From: Vibrio sp. SCSIO 43137
GTDB lineage: Bacteria; Pseudomonadota; Gammaproteobacteria; Enterobacterales; Vibrionaceae
Length of the DNA stretch: 64,000 nt
Reading direction: 5' to 3'
NCBI RefSeq assembly: GCF_028201475.1
Contig: NZ_CP116383.1
Location: 2,666,001-2,730,000 of the forward strand
Shown here: positions 1 to 8,987 of the stretch, piece after piece
Layout: each line of letters opens with the position of its first letter
Numbering within the stretch: the first letter of the stretch is position 1
Notes under the pieces: model-generated
The model's database searches: none
What the model was told of the DNA's origin: nothing
What the model saw: only the letters and a program-made list of their open reading frames with translations
Position numbers and translations under genes: made by a program

Positions 1-1091
1 ATATCGCCCGCATAAGCGTTTTCCGCTCTTGAACGATCACCGGCCATAAAGGTCACCGCATCAGAGATAGCGACCTGCTTACCTAAACGAACATGGTTCA
101 TCTTCATACCCTGCTTGTAGGTACCGGATACGATACGCATAAAGGCGATACGGTCACGGTGTTTCGGATCCATATTGGCCTGAATCTTAAATACAAAGCC
201 GGAGAACTTCTCTTCCGTTGCTTCTACTTCACGCTCATTGGCCTGACGTGGCAGTGGTGCAGGAGCCCACTCAGTCAGACCAGACAGCATATGGTCAACA
301 CCAAAGTTACCAAGTGCAGTACCGAAGAATACCGGAGTCAGTTCACCGGCAAGAAATAGCTCGCGATCAAATTCATGGGAAGCACCAATAACCAATTCCA
401 GCTCTTCACGCAGTTGCTCAGCCAGCTCTTCACCTACAGCTTCATCCAGTTCAGGGTTATCCAGACCTTTAACGATTCTCTCTTCCTGAATGGTGTGGCC
501 CTGACCTGTTGAGTAAAGAATGGTCTCATCACGATGGATGTGATAAACACCTTTGAACTCTTTACCACAACCGATTGGCCATGAAACCGGAGCACAAGCC
601 ATATTCAGCTCGCTCTCCACTTCATCCAGCAACTCCATAGGATCACGGATATCACGGTCAAGTTTGTTCATAAAGGTAACGATAGGTGTATCACGAAGAC
701 GAGTCACTTCCATCAGTTTACGCGTTCTGTCCTCTACACCTTTCGCTGCGTCGATTACCATCAGGCAGGAGTCAACCGCGGTAAGGGTACGGTAGGTATC
801 TTCCGAGAAATCTTCGTGTCCCGGAGTATCCAGCAGGTTTACCAGACAGTCGTTATAAGGGAACTGCATCACGGATGTCGTTACCGAGATACCACGCTCT
901 TTTTCCATTTCCATCCAGTCAGATTTTGCATGCTGACTCGATCCGCGACCTTTCACCGTACCAGCGGACTGAATCGCGCGTCCGAAAAGAAGAACCTTTT
1001 CAGTAATGGTTGTTTTACCCGCATCCGGGTGGGAAATTATCGCGAAGGTTCTGCGTTTAGAAACTTCACGTGTAAATGGGCTATTTGACAT
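1..1091 (-). CDS. prfC: Peptide chain release factor 3 (partial, N-terminal part)
   Basis: Reverse-strand reading frame that begins with ATG at 1091 and runs open off the left edge (363 codons present, C-terminus missing). RF3 is a cytoplasmic GTPase that recycles RF1/RF2 from the ribosome after peptide release. The GTPase motifs are visible: G1 HPDAGKTT, G3 DTPGHEDF and G4 NKLD, followed by the start of the EF-Tu-like second domain. The next gene upstream on this strand is far away, and 1092-1283 is non-coding. In vibrios and E. coli prfC normally lies close to rimI; here about 9.7 kb of other genes separate them. Identification is secure. Confidence 0.96.
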   Translation of the reverse strand, partial: MSNSPFTREVSKRRTFAIISHPDAGKTTITEKVLLFGRAIQSAGTVKGRGSSQHAKSDWMEMEKERGISVTTSVMQFPYNDCLVNLLDTPGHEDFSEDTYRTLTAVDSCLMVIDAAKGVEDRTRKLMEVTRLRDTPIVTFMNKLDRDIRDPMELLDEVESELNMACAPVSWPIGCGKEFKGVYHIHRDETILYSTGQGHTIQEERIVKGLDNPELDEAVGEELAEQLREELELVIGASHEFDRELFLAGELTPVFFGTALGNFGVDHMLSGLTEWAPAPLPRQANEREVEATEEKFSGFVFKIQANMDPKHRDRIAFMRIVSGTYKQGMKMNHVRLGKQVAISDAVTFMAGDRSRAENAYAGD

Positions 1092-1231
1092 TATCTACAA
1101 TCTTCAATGAGGTCTGGGTAATCTGCCGCTGGCAGACACTCAATTATCTGTTTAAAAAATTGGCGGGATTATATCAGTTATTGGCGGGTTTTACAGAGAA
1201 CAGAACAGATTCATGACGGGAAATTATTAAA

Positions 1232-1263
1232 GTAAAAACAAGAGGCGGCCTCCCTGCTGCCTC
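1232..1263 (-). terminator. Probable rho-independent terminator of the ABC transporter operon
   Basis: Read leftward, a short GAGGC/GCCTC stem (1242-1263) is followed by a T-rich tract. It lies just downstream of the stop of the ATPase gene and before prfC. The stem is short, so this is moderately supported. Confidence 0.5.
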
Positions 1264-1283
1264 ATGTCCCCCAATATTCAGGA

Positions 1284-2360
1284 TTACTTCAGTGCGATGC
1301 CTTTCTTATCAAACAGATGGCAACGGTTTAGTTCAAAACTAAAGGTCACTTTTTCACCACGTTTATGGGCAAACTGCTCGCCACACTGAATAATGACCGG
1401 CTGCGAACCACAGTTACCATAAACATACGAGGTTCCGCCAAGGCACTCAATCACATCGATATCCACGCTGATATTTTTGTCCCCTACACCTTTATCCATA
1501 AAGTGCTCAGGACGGATACCAAGAGATAAGCTGTCTCCCCCTTTAACATCACCGGTCAGAGGCAGGGTCACTAACTGGCCGTCCTCAAGTTCAACAGATG
1601 TGTGCTCACCTGCTGCTTCCTGTACTTTAACCGGCAGGAAGTTCATCTTTGGAGAACCAATAAAGCCGGCGACAAAGATATTATCCGGATGGTTATACAG
1701 CTCCAGCGGTGAACCCACCTGCTCAACATTACCGTCACGGAGAACCACAATCTTGTCGGCCATAGTCATGGCTTCAACCTGATCGTGAGTTACATAAATC
1801 ATGGTGTTGCCAAGATCTTCATGTAACTTAGAGATCTCAATACGCATCTGAACCCTAAGCTCAGCATCAAGGTTAGACAGAGGCTCGTCGAACAGAAATA
1901 CTTTCGGCTCACGAACGATGGTTCGCCCGATAGCAACACGCTGACGCTGCCCACCCGATAACTGCTTAGGTTTTCGATCCAGAAGCTCTTCCAGTTTCAG
2001 AATCTTGGCAGCTTCGTTCACTCTCTGATCGATATACTCTTTAGGGGATTTCGCCACTTCAAGGCCAAAGCTCATATTCTCCCGAACTGTCATATGGGGA
2101 TAAAGTGCGTAGGACTGAAACACCATAGCAATGCCACGTTCACTCGGCTGCTTATTGTTCACCACCTGACCATCGATAGAGACTTCACCATCGGAGATCT
2201 CTTCCAGCCCGGCAATCATCCTTAGTAAGGTGGATTTACCACAACCTGACGGCCCGACAAAAACGACAAACTCACCATTTTTAATATCCAGATCCACGCC
2301 GTGGATCGTTTCAACATCCCCATAGCGCTTAAAAACTTTGTTTAACTGCAAATCGGCCAT
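1284..2360 (-). CDS. ABC transporter ATP-binding protein, MalK/UgpC type (carbohydrate uptake)
   Basis: 358-residue ATPase that would power the two permeases encoded just upstream (2387-4150). It has Walker A GPSGCGKST near residues 37-45, signature LSGGQRQRVAIGRT near 134-147, Walker B VFLFDEP and the D-loop SNLDA. A C-terminal TOBE/OB regulatory region follows from about residue 235, as in MalK, UgpC and MsmK. It is the last gene of a leftward operon: binding protein, two permeases, ATPase. Family known: such ATPases serve sugar, polyol or glycerol-phosphate importers. The substrate cannot be read from this subunit, so no gene symbol is given. Confidence 0.93.
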   Translation of the reverse strand: MADLQLNKVFKRYGDVETIHGVDLDIKNGEFVVFVGPSGCGKSTLLRMIAGLEEISDGEVSIDGQVVNNKQPSERGIAMVFQSYALYPHMTVRENMSFGLEVAKSPKEYIDQRVNEAAKILKLEELLDRKPKQLSGGQRQRVAIGRTIVREPKVFLFDEPLSNLDAELRVQMRIEISKLHEDLGNTMIYVTHDQVEAMTMADKIVVLRDGNVEQVGSPLELYNHPDNIFVAGFIGSPKMNFLPVKVQEAAGEHTSVELEDGQLVTLPLTGDVKGGDSLSLGIRPEHFMDKGVGDKNISVDIDVIECLGGTSYVYGNCGSQPVIIQCGEQFAHKRGEKVTFSFELNRCHLFDKKGIALK

Positions 2361-2386
2361 TATTGTATTCCTCTATAAATCTTGTA

Positions 2387-3223
2387 TTACTTCACTGCGC
2401 CACTTGTTACGCCACCAATAAACTGTTTCTGCAACATGGCAAACACAGCAACAACAGGGGCGGCGGCGAGGAATGAAGCAGCCATGGCTCCTCCCCAGTC
2501 AGCATTATTTTCATTAATGTATCTAAGCAGCAGACCCGGTCCGATAGTACGGTTCTCTTCTGAGGTGATCAGGGTCATCGAGTAGAGCAGGTCATTCCAC
2601 GACCACATAAATGCATACAGCATAACGGTGATAAACGCCGGGAATGAAATTACCATCACTATCTTAATAAAGATGCGCATGTTACTGGCGCCATCTACCT
2701 TGGCAGCTTCAATAAGCTCATTAGGTAACTGCTTAAAGTAGCTGTACATCATGTAGGTACTAACCGGCAGAGCAAAGACAATATAGGAGATAGTCAGACC
2801 GGTCTTAGTATCCAGCAAACCTACACCCTGTAGCATGGGATAGATACTGATAAGCAGAACACCAAACGGGAACATCTGCGCTGACAGTATCAGCAGCATC
2901 AGTGGCTTTTTAGCCGGATAATCAAACTTAGCAAAGCTGTATCCCGCCAGTGCCGCCAGTACGGCATTTAGTGTTGCTGAAGCAGTCGACGTCAGCAGAC
3001 TGTTTTTCAACTGAAGCAGAATGCCTCCGCCTGTCAGGGCATCAATAAAGTGACCAAAGTAAAACTGAGCCGGAAACATGGTCGGGTCAGCAAGATAAAG
3101 CTCTGAGTTGGCTTTAAATGCACTGCTCAATGCCCAGTAAACCGGGAAGAACAGGAAGAAAGCAATCAGCATTAACAGCGAGATAAACCCTATCTTCGCT
3201 TTCCATGAACGTAATTCAAACAT
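2387..3223 (-). CDS. ABC sugar transporter inner-membrane permease, MalG type
   Basis: About 278 residues with six predicted membrane segments. The EAA loop (ELIEAAKVDGASNMRIFIKIVMV) is the part of MalG-type permeases that contacts the ATPase. An in-frame TTG at 3226 directly abuts the stop codon of the upstream permease. I chose the ATG at 3223 because a GAGGA ribosome-binding sequence lies 7 nt before it. It is translated close behind the MalF-type partner, so the two are probably coupled as a heterodimeric channel. The substrate is unknown, most likely a carbohydrate. Confidence 0.92.
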   Translation of the reverse strand: MFELRSWKAKIGFISLLMLIAFFLFFPVYWALSSAFKANSELYLADPTMFPAQFYFGHFIDALTGGGILLQLKNSLLTSTASATLNAVLAALAGYSFAKFDYPAKKPLMLLILSAQMFPFGVLLISIYPMLQGVGLLDTKTGLTISYIVFALPVSTYMMYSYFKQLPNELIEAAKVDGASNMRIFIKIVMVISFPAFITVMLYAFMWSWNDLLYSMTLITSEENRTIGPGLLLRYINENNADWGGAMAASFLAAAPVVAVFAMLQKQFIGGVTSGAVK

Positions 3224-3226
3224 CAA

Positions 3227-4150
3227 TTAGTCCTCTTTAAACAGGCTACGAAGATAGAAAACAACCAGCGGCATCAGGGTAAAGACCCAAAGAACACCAA
3301 TGGCAGAAGCCATTCCCAGATCCCAGTTCTGGAATGCCTGACGAAATACTTCAATGGACAACACTGAGGTTGCTCTCACAGGTCCGCCACCTGTCAGGGC
3401 AAAGATAATATCGAACTGCTGAAGATTACCAATCATGCCCAGTGCACCGGTTACCAGAAATACCGGACGCAGATGAGGCAGAATAAGTTTTCTCACCACA
3501 AGGAAGTTACCGGCGCCATCGATACGGGCCGCTTCAATCTGCTGGTAATCCATCCCCTGAAGCCCGGCAAGGAAAAAGGACATAAATAGTGGTATAGAGA
3601 TCCATGCCCGGGTCATAACGATGGCCGCCATAGCACCGGCATCGTTTGACAGAAACTGAATGTTCTCATCAATAATGCCGACACTGGCCAGCAGGACGTT
3701 GGCAACACCGTATTTACCGTTCAGCATCCACGCCCAGATAAAAGCACTCACTGTACTTGGCAGTATCCACGGCAGTAGTGTCATTGTCCGGAACACAGCC
3801 CTGCCACGAAAATCCTGATACATAAGCAGTGCCCAACAGAGGCCAAGCACCATAGTTAAGGCCGTTGTCAGCACCACAAAAATCGCGGTGGTTACCCACG
3901 ACCCAAGTACATACGGGTCAGTGAGTATGGTTGCAAAGTTGTCCAGACCGATAAAAATCGGTTCAGTATCAAAAATTGTGTATTGGTAGAGAGACATAGA
4001 CATGGCATCAACAAATGGGTAAAACACCATCACCATAAATGCCGTCAATGCGGGAACCAAAATCAAATAAGCAAACTTACGATCACCATGTTTTAAACTT
4101 TTTGCCGCTTTACCCGGCTTAGTTTCAGGGTGACTAGATGCCATATCCAT
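3227..4150 (-). CDS. ABC sugar transporter inner-membrane permease, MalF type
   Basis: 307-residue integral membrane protein. A short cytoplasmic lysine-rich N-terminus is followed by six predicted membrane segments. A permease EAA loop is visible (QQIEAARIDGAGNFLVVRKL), near residue 220. It lies between the binding-protein gene (12 bp gap) and the MalG-type permease (stop codon adjacent to the next start region), which indicates one operon. Role by family: half of the transmembrane channel of a CUT1-type importer. The sequence does not show which sugar is carried. Confidence 0.92.
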   Translation of the reverse strand: MDMASSHPETKPGKAAKSLKHGDRKFAYLILVPALTAFMVMVFYPFVDAMSMSLYQYTIFDTEPIFIGLDNFATILTDPYVLGSWVTTAIFVVLTTALTMVLGLCWALLMYQDFRGRAVFRTMTLLPWILPSTVSAFIWAWMLNGKYGVANVLLASVGIIDENIQFLSNDAGAMAAIVMTRAWISIPLFMSFFLAGLQGMDYQQIEAARIDGAGNFLVVRKLILPHLRPVFLVTGALGMIGNLQQFDIIFALTGGGPVRATSVLSIEVFRQAFQNWDLGMASAIGVLWVFTLMPLVVFYLRSLFKED

Positions 4151-4162
4151 TCTACTCGCCTC

Positions 4163-5419
4163 TTACTTCATGATTCGCTTGATACGGGAAGCCATTGAAG
4201 CCGCGGCTTCTTTAGCATCTTTCTGACCAAGTATTACTGACTGAACTTCTTCACTGACAACAGCAACATAGTTAGCGCTGTTTTTCAGTGGTGACAGTTC
4301 GTTACGCTTAGGAATACCCATAGACGCATTCCAGTTAACGATATAACTGTCTTTGGTAACCGCATCAGCGTTACGCGCTTCAAAAGTCACAGGAATCGCA
4401 CCCGCTTTCTGGAAATAATCGATCTGAACCTGCTTGTTCATAGAGAGGGTTTTGATCAGCTCTGAAGCAGCACTGTCAGTACTGATTTTGCCGTTAACTT
4501 TAGCGGCATCGCTATTGAGCATAATTAAAAGATGCCCCCACTCCATTGAGTGAGACTGCATATCTTTAGTCAGAGTCGGTGTTTCAATCGGGTAAACATA
4601 CTGGTCATATTCAGCGCCCATACCAGAGAAGTCTCTGGCAAAGCCACGAGCCACAGTTGCATCAAAGTAATAAGCGGCATTTTCCTGACCAAACATACGA
4701 CGAGCAGCACCACGGTCGACATCCAGTGACGCCAGTTTTTCGTCCACCAGCATCTTCATAAAGTTAAGGGTTTTTACCGTTGCGTCTGAATCGACGGTAA
4801 TATTGCCACTCTCATCAAAAATTGAACCGTTGTGCGCCCAAAGCCATAACTGGAAATCACTGGAGATCAAGTTGCCGCCTTTGGTCATCATGGCGTAAGG
4901 AGTGCTATCCGGATAAGCTTGTTTCACCTGTTTTAGAGTGGCAACAAACTCGTCGATAGTTTCCGGGTTAGTATCGATGCTTTTCTCTTGCAGCATCTTC
5001 TTGTTTGAAACCAGACTGATTGAGCCTATATTCCAAGGCATACCATACTGCTTGCCTTTATATTGACCCGCGGCCAGTACTGAAGCCGGAATATTCTTTT
5101 CAAGAAACTCTTTACCGTACACCTCATTAAAATCAACAAGGTTAGGAAGCTGCGCAAAGGTCGGCAGCCATTTCGCCGAGCTTTGGAATACATCAAGAGG
5201 CTGCTTAGTCCGTACACGCAGATAGACATTCTTCTGCATGTCACCCCAGGAGCTGGCAAGAACCTTAACATCCTGATTCGATTCAGCAATTAACGCGTCA
5301 ACGATGGGTTTATTACTAGGCTCTGCAGTTACCCAGTTAAGGAATGTTACTTCTGACGCAAATGCCCCTGAAGATGCAGCCAGCAGTCCTGCTGATACAC
5401 ATATTTTTAACTTATTCAT
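4163..5419 (-). CDS. Extracellular (periplasmic) solute-binding protein, family 1
   Basis: 418 residues. A signal peptide is apparent at residues 1-21 (MNKLKIC then a hydrophobic stretch, cleavage expected after AFA). The mature part resembles MalE/UgpB-like family 1 binding proteins that capture oligosaccharides or sugar derivatives and hand them to the permeases encoded immediately downstream. It is the first gene of the operon. Upstream lie a 31-bp inverted repeat (5503-5533) and an IclR-family regulator gene, which suggests substrate-inducible control. The ligand is unknown. Confidence 0.92.
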   Translation of the reverse strand: MNKLKICVSAGLLAASSGAFASEVTFLNWVTAEPSNKPIVDALIAESNQDVKVLASSWGDMQKNVYLRVRTKQPLDVFQSSAKWLPTFAQLPNLVDFNEVYGKEFLEKNIPASVLAAGQYKGKQYGMPWNIGSISLVSNKKMLQEKSIDTNPETIDEFVATLKQVKQAYPDSTPYAMMTKGGNLISSDFQLWLWAHNGSIFDESGNITVDSDATVKTLNFMKMLVDEKLASLDVDRGAARRMFGQENAAYYFDATVARGFARDFSGMGAEYDQYVYPIETPTLTKDMQSHSMEWGHLLIMLNSDAAKVNGKISTDSAASELIKTLSMNKQVQIDYFQKAGAIPVTFEARNADAVTKDSYIVNWNASMGIPKRNELSPLKNSANYVAVVSEEVQSVILGQKDAKEAAASMASRIKRIMK

Positions 5420-5502
5420 AGTTACCTCAATGTAGAGTGTAAGTGTTGTTCCAAACTAGAGACTTTACAAATTCAGCTGAAATGTAGAGTAGCAGACAAA
5501 CC

Positions 5503-5533
5503 TATTGGTGTCTCTATATTAGAGATACCAATA
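5503..5533. promoter_or_regulatory. Putative operator: 31-bp inverted repeat upstream of ABC operon
   Basis: Two 14-bp arms, TATTGGTGTCTCTA and TAGAGATACCAATA, match at 13 of 14 positions around a 3-bp centre. The core TCTCTA-N3-TAGAGA resembles the second palindrome at 5771-5787. There is no T-tract after either arm, so an operator is more likely than a terminator. The nearby IclR-family protein is the natural candidate binder (inference). Confidence 0.6.
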
Positions 5534-5770
5534 TCTTTAATTGAACTCATCAACGAATTATTAGGAAAAGTTTGATAAGGCGCACAAGATCGGAGTGATT
5601 ATCAACAAGGGGTGTGACACCGGCAGACTCAATCAATCTCTTATTAAGGTGACGATATATAAAGGTGCGCAGCCCGAAACCACTAGGGCAATAAAGGTTG
5701 GATTGGGTTTCCGATCACAATATCCAGTATAGACATTGCGATCACCCTGAAGTTGCAATAAGATTATTTT

Positions 5771-5787
5771 GTTTCTATTATAGAAAC
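5771..5787. promoter_or_regulatory. Putative operator: perfect 7-3-7 inverted repeat
   Basis: GTTTCTA-TTA-TAGAAAC is a perfect inverted repeat, 22 bp beyond the stop codon of the IclR-family gene. It shares the pattern TYTCTA-N3-TAGARA with the repeat at 5503-5533, which suggests two sites for one regulator. Confidence 0.55.
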
Positions 5788-5808
5788 GTGCGTTATTTTG
5801 AGGTCTGA

Positions 5809-6498
5809 CTAATTGGACAACATGCTGGCAAGTACTTCCAGTCTCTGAAGTTTTTTCTGTTTCTGTTCATCACTGATGCCATAGAAACCGGCAAAAGCCA
5901 GTGCGGCTTTATCGACAGATTCAATGGGAACCGCCATAGAGAGTTCTCCATCTGAATGATTCAGAAAGACATGATGCTCAGTGCGCATTTTTTCAATCAA
6001 TGGACGTATTGATGATAAGCGATCTTCGCCAAGTAGCTGGATCAGTTTTTCATCGCTGTGCTCAGCCAGTAAACAGATACCGATTACAGAATTCGTTGCC
6101 GGCTGGATTTTATAGTCAAGAAGTGCTTCGTACCTGTCCTGACCGGGTTTGGAGTGGTAAAGATAAACCACTTTATCCTCCCAGAGGACACCGAGCGCAA
6201 CAATATGATCATGAGGTGCAATGTTCTCCAGCACTGTGATCGACTTGCGAAATAAATTCGAGCTACGCATGGCTTGAGCACCTAAAGCATGAATACCTGA
6301 GCCGGGAAGATAGCGTCGCTTATTGTCCTGAGTCGTAAGTCCGATTGAAGCCATAGTCATTAAAAGTCGGTTGACTTTACTTGGGTTCATATCAAGTTGC
6401 CTTGCCAACTCCCTGCACCCTAATGGCTCATCACTTGATGCGAGATATTGTAAACAACGTATTCCATCAATAAGGCTTTGATTTGGCTGTGAAGACAT
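5809..6498 (-). CDS. IclR-family transcriptional regulator
   Basis: 229 residues. The N-terminal winged helix-turn-helix spans about residues 8-65 (CRELARQLDMNPSKVNRLL is the recognition part). A C-terminal IclR effector-binding domain spans about residues 85-225. IclR proteins bind DNA as dimers or tetramers and respond to a small metabolite. It is divergent from the FAD-dependent oxidoreductase (61-bp gap) and upstream of the ABC importer on the same strand, so it probably controls both sides of a catabolic cassette. AGGAAAACAT before the ATG supports the start. The effector is unknown. Confidence 0.9.
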   Translation of the reverse strand: MSSQPNQSLIDGIRCLQYLASSDEPLGCRELARQLDMNPSKVNRLLMTMASIGLTTQDNKRRYLPGSGIHALGAQAMRSSNLFRKSITVLENIAPHDHIVALGVLWEDKVVYLYHSKPGQDRYEALLDYKIQPATNSVIGICLLAEHSDEKLIQLLGEDRLSSIRPLIEKMRTEHHVFLNHSDGELSMAVPIESVDKAALAFAGFYGISDEQKQKKLQRLEVLASMLSN

Positions 6499-6559
6499 AT
6501 GTTTTCCTGAAAGTTGATTGGCTTTTTACAAAATAAAACTAGAGGCTTAAGAAAGCAAC

Positions 6560-8830
6560 ATGGATATTTACTCTTACGATTCTCAGCGCCAACTAAACCG
6601 CAAAGAGCACGCCTTCGATGTTATCGTTGCCGGCGGCGGTCTGGCTGGCGTGTGTGCCGCCATCAGTGCTGCAAGAAACGGGCAGTCTGTCGCCCTGATT
6701 CAGGATCGCCCTGTTCTTGGCGGTAACGCCTCAAGCGAAGTGAGGTTATGGGCTCTGGGAGCAACTTCCCATATGGGCAACAATAACCGCTTTGCCCGCG
6801 AAGGCGGCTTAATGGGTGAGATTTTAGAAGAAAACCTGTTCAGAAACAAAGAGGGTAATCCGGTAATCTTCGATATGATCCTGCTGGACATGGTGAAAAA
6901 AGAGAAAAACATCCATATTTTCCTCAATACCGCGGTATTTGAAGTGAACTGTGAAGATGAAACTTCTGGTCGCTCAATACATTCGGTTTCCGCTTTCAAT
7001 GCCATCAATGAAACTCAGTACCAGCTTATCGGAAATATGTTCTGTGACTGTACTGGTGACGGTATTATTGGTTTTCTCGCCGGCGCCAGCCACCGTATCG
7101 GTGCCGAAAACTCTGAAGAGTTTGATGAACGTATGGCGCCCGACGAAAATTTCGGCCAGAAGTTGGGCCACTCCATCTACTTCTATACCAAACATGTCGG
7201 TGAGCCGGTCAACTTTATCCCGCCGGAATTTGCCCTGAAAGACATTAAACAGATCCCGAGATACAAGCGCCTGTCATCGAACCTGAATGGCTGTGATCTC
7301 TGGTGGCTGGAATGGGGCGGAAGGCTGGATACTATCCGCGACAGTGAAACCATTAAATGGGAACTGTGGAAGATCGTCTGGGGTGTCTGGGACTATATCA
7401 AAAATAGTGGTGAGTTCCCTGACGCCGCCAATATGACACTGGAATGGGTTGGTCTGATTCCCGGTAAAAGAGAGAGCCGCCGCTTTATCGGTGACTATAT
7501 GCTGACGCAAAAAGATATTATCAATCAGTATGACCACTACGACGCCATTAGCTTCGGTGGCTGGTCAATCGATCTTCATCCGGCAGATGGTGTCTACAGT
7601 AAACATGATGGTTGCCGCCAGTTCCATAGTAAGGGTATCTATACCATTCCTTACCGCACCATGTACTCAAAAGATATTCGTAACCTGTTCCTTGGCGGCC
7701 GGACTCTTTCAGCCACCCATGTCGCTTTTGGCTCAACCCGGGTCATGTGTACCTGCGGACTAAACGGTCAGGTGATTGGTGAAGCAGCCTCTCTGGCAAT
7801 TCAAAACGGCGTCGCTCCGGCCGCTCTGGCTGAAAAAGGGAATATCCACCAGCTACAGCAGCAGCTAATGGCAAAAGGGAACTTTATTCCGCGACTCGTT
7901 TCTACAGAGCACCTGTCTGGCAAGGTCAGCGCCTCTTCCACACTAGCACTTAAACAGGTAGAACAGAATGTCGGGTATCGTCAGTTATCTGAAAGTCAGG
8001 CGCTTATGCTACCGCTAAAAGCTGGTGAAAGCCTGCCTGAGATCCGCCTGAGCGTTAAAGCGGGAACTCAGACAACTCTAAAGGCGCGCTTGCTGACTGC
8101 CACAAAAACTCACAACCACACGCCAGAGCTGGTTAATGCCGGACAGGATTGCACTATAGAGCAAGGTATTTCAGAGTGCACGCTATGTCTGGATTACACC
8201 GCAACCAAGGATCAATATGTATTTGTAAAACTAGAGCAAAACATGGATCTGGCTGTAGCCACAACGGATACAGAGTATCCGGCAATCCTCACTGTCTACA
8301 ATACGGTCAACGCCAAAGTGGCCAAACATGCCCGCCAGATTGCTGATGGCGACTGGGGGGTGGACGAGTTTGAGTTCTGGCTACCTAAACGCAGACCAAA
8401 TAAGTTTCTTGCAGCATTTTCTCTGGACAGAGCTTTACAAGCTTACTCGGCTGACTATGTTATTGATGGACACCTGCGCCCGAGCAATCATAGCCACGGC
8501 TGGGTTCCCGATAGCAATGACGCTAACCCGGAGCTGACACTGACACTGGATTCGCCATCGAAGCTGTCACGTATAACTCTGATGTTTGATAACGACTTTG
8601 ACCACGCTATGGAGACGGCTCAGTGGGGTCATAGTGAAAATGTCTCACCAAACTGTGTTAAAGACTACGACATTTATCTGAATAACAAACTCTACAAGCA
8701 AGTTACAGAGAATCATCAGTCCACTAATATCCTTGATATCGACCGCAATGAAGTGATCGAATCAGTGCGTATTGAGATAAAAGCAACCCATGGCGGTCTT
8801 GCCTGTCTCTACGCGCTTCACTGTCAGTAA
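6560..8830 (+). CDS. FAD-dependent oxidoreductase with C-terminal discoidin-like domain
   Basis: 756 residues with no signal peptide, so probably cytoplasmic. The N-terminal Rossmann FAD-binding motif GGGLAG is at residues 25-30, followed by the IQDRPVLGGNASSEVRLW stretch typical of the FAD_oxidored (PF12831) family. Residues ~1-440 form the flavoprotein core. The C-terminal ~120 residues look like an F5/8 type C (discoidin-like) beta-sandwich often used for carbohydrate binding. Substrate and reaction are unknown. Its position beside a sugar-type importer and IclR regulator suggests oxidation of an imported sugar derivative (inference). A strong terminator follows. Confidence 0.8.
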   Translation: MDIYSYDSQRQLNRKEHAFDVIVAGGGLAGVCAAISAARNGQSVALIQDRPVLGGNASSEVRLWALGATSHMGNNNRFAREGGLMGEILEENLFRNKEGNPVIFDMILLDMVKKEKNIHIFLNTAVFEVNCEDETSGRSIHSVSAFNAINETQYQLIGNMFCDCTGDGIIGFLAGASHRIGAENSEEFDERMAPDENFGQKLGHSIYFYTKHVGEPVNFIPPEFALKDIKQIPRYKRLSSNLNGCDLWWLEWGGRLDTIRDSETIKWELWKIVWGVWDYIKNSGEFPDAANMTLEWVGLIPGKRESRRFIGDYMLTQKDIINQYDHYDAISFGGWSIDLHPADGVYSKHDGCRQFHSKGIYTIPYRTMYSKDIRNLFLGGRTLSATHVAFGSTRVMCTCGLNGQVIGEAASLAIQNGVAPAALAEKGNIHQLQQQLMAKGNFIPRLVSTEHLSGKVSASSTLALKQVEQNVGYRQLSESQALMLPLKAGESLPEIRLSVKAGTQTTLKARLLTATKTHNHTPELVNAGQDCTIEQGISECTLCLDYTATKDQYVFVKLEQNMDLAVATTDTEYPAILTVYNTVNAKVAKHARQIADGDWGVDEFEFWLPKRRPNKFLAAFSLDRALQAYSADYVIDGHLRPSNHSHGWVPDSNDANPELTLTLDSPSKLSRITLMFDNDFDHAMETAQWGHSENVSPNCVKDYDIYLNNKLYKQVTENHQSTNILDIDRNEVIESVRIEIKATHGGLACLYALHCQ

Positions 8831-8848
8831 ATACCATTTCTAACCAGT

Positions 8849-8879
8849 AAGGGAGAAGCTTTTGCTTCTCCCTTTTTTT
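8849..8879 (+). terminator. Rho-independent terminator after the FAD oxidoreductase
   Basis: An 11-bp perfect stem AAGGGAGAAGC / GCTTCTCCCTT with a TTTT loop is followed by a T-run. It lies 18 bp after the stop codon of the oxidoreductase and ahead of the SulP gene. Confidence 0.92.
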
Positions 8880-8987
8880 ATACCTTGGTGTTTTTCATTC
8901 TCACTAGATAGCGTTAAAGATCTTTCTGGATCAAAATTACAATATCATTATAATGCAATTACAATTTAAACCACATAGAAGTATAAC

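Larger units (their letters stand above)
5420..5808. other. Intergenic control region of the ABC operon
   Basis: 389 bp with no convincing gene, between the binding-protein gene and the 3' end of the IclR-family gene. It holds two related inverted repeats, listed separately (5503-5533 and 5771-5787). The promoter of the ABC operon should be here, but I cannot place its -10 and -35 elements with confidence. Confidence 0.6.
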
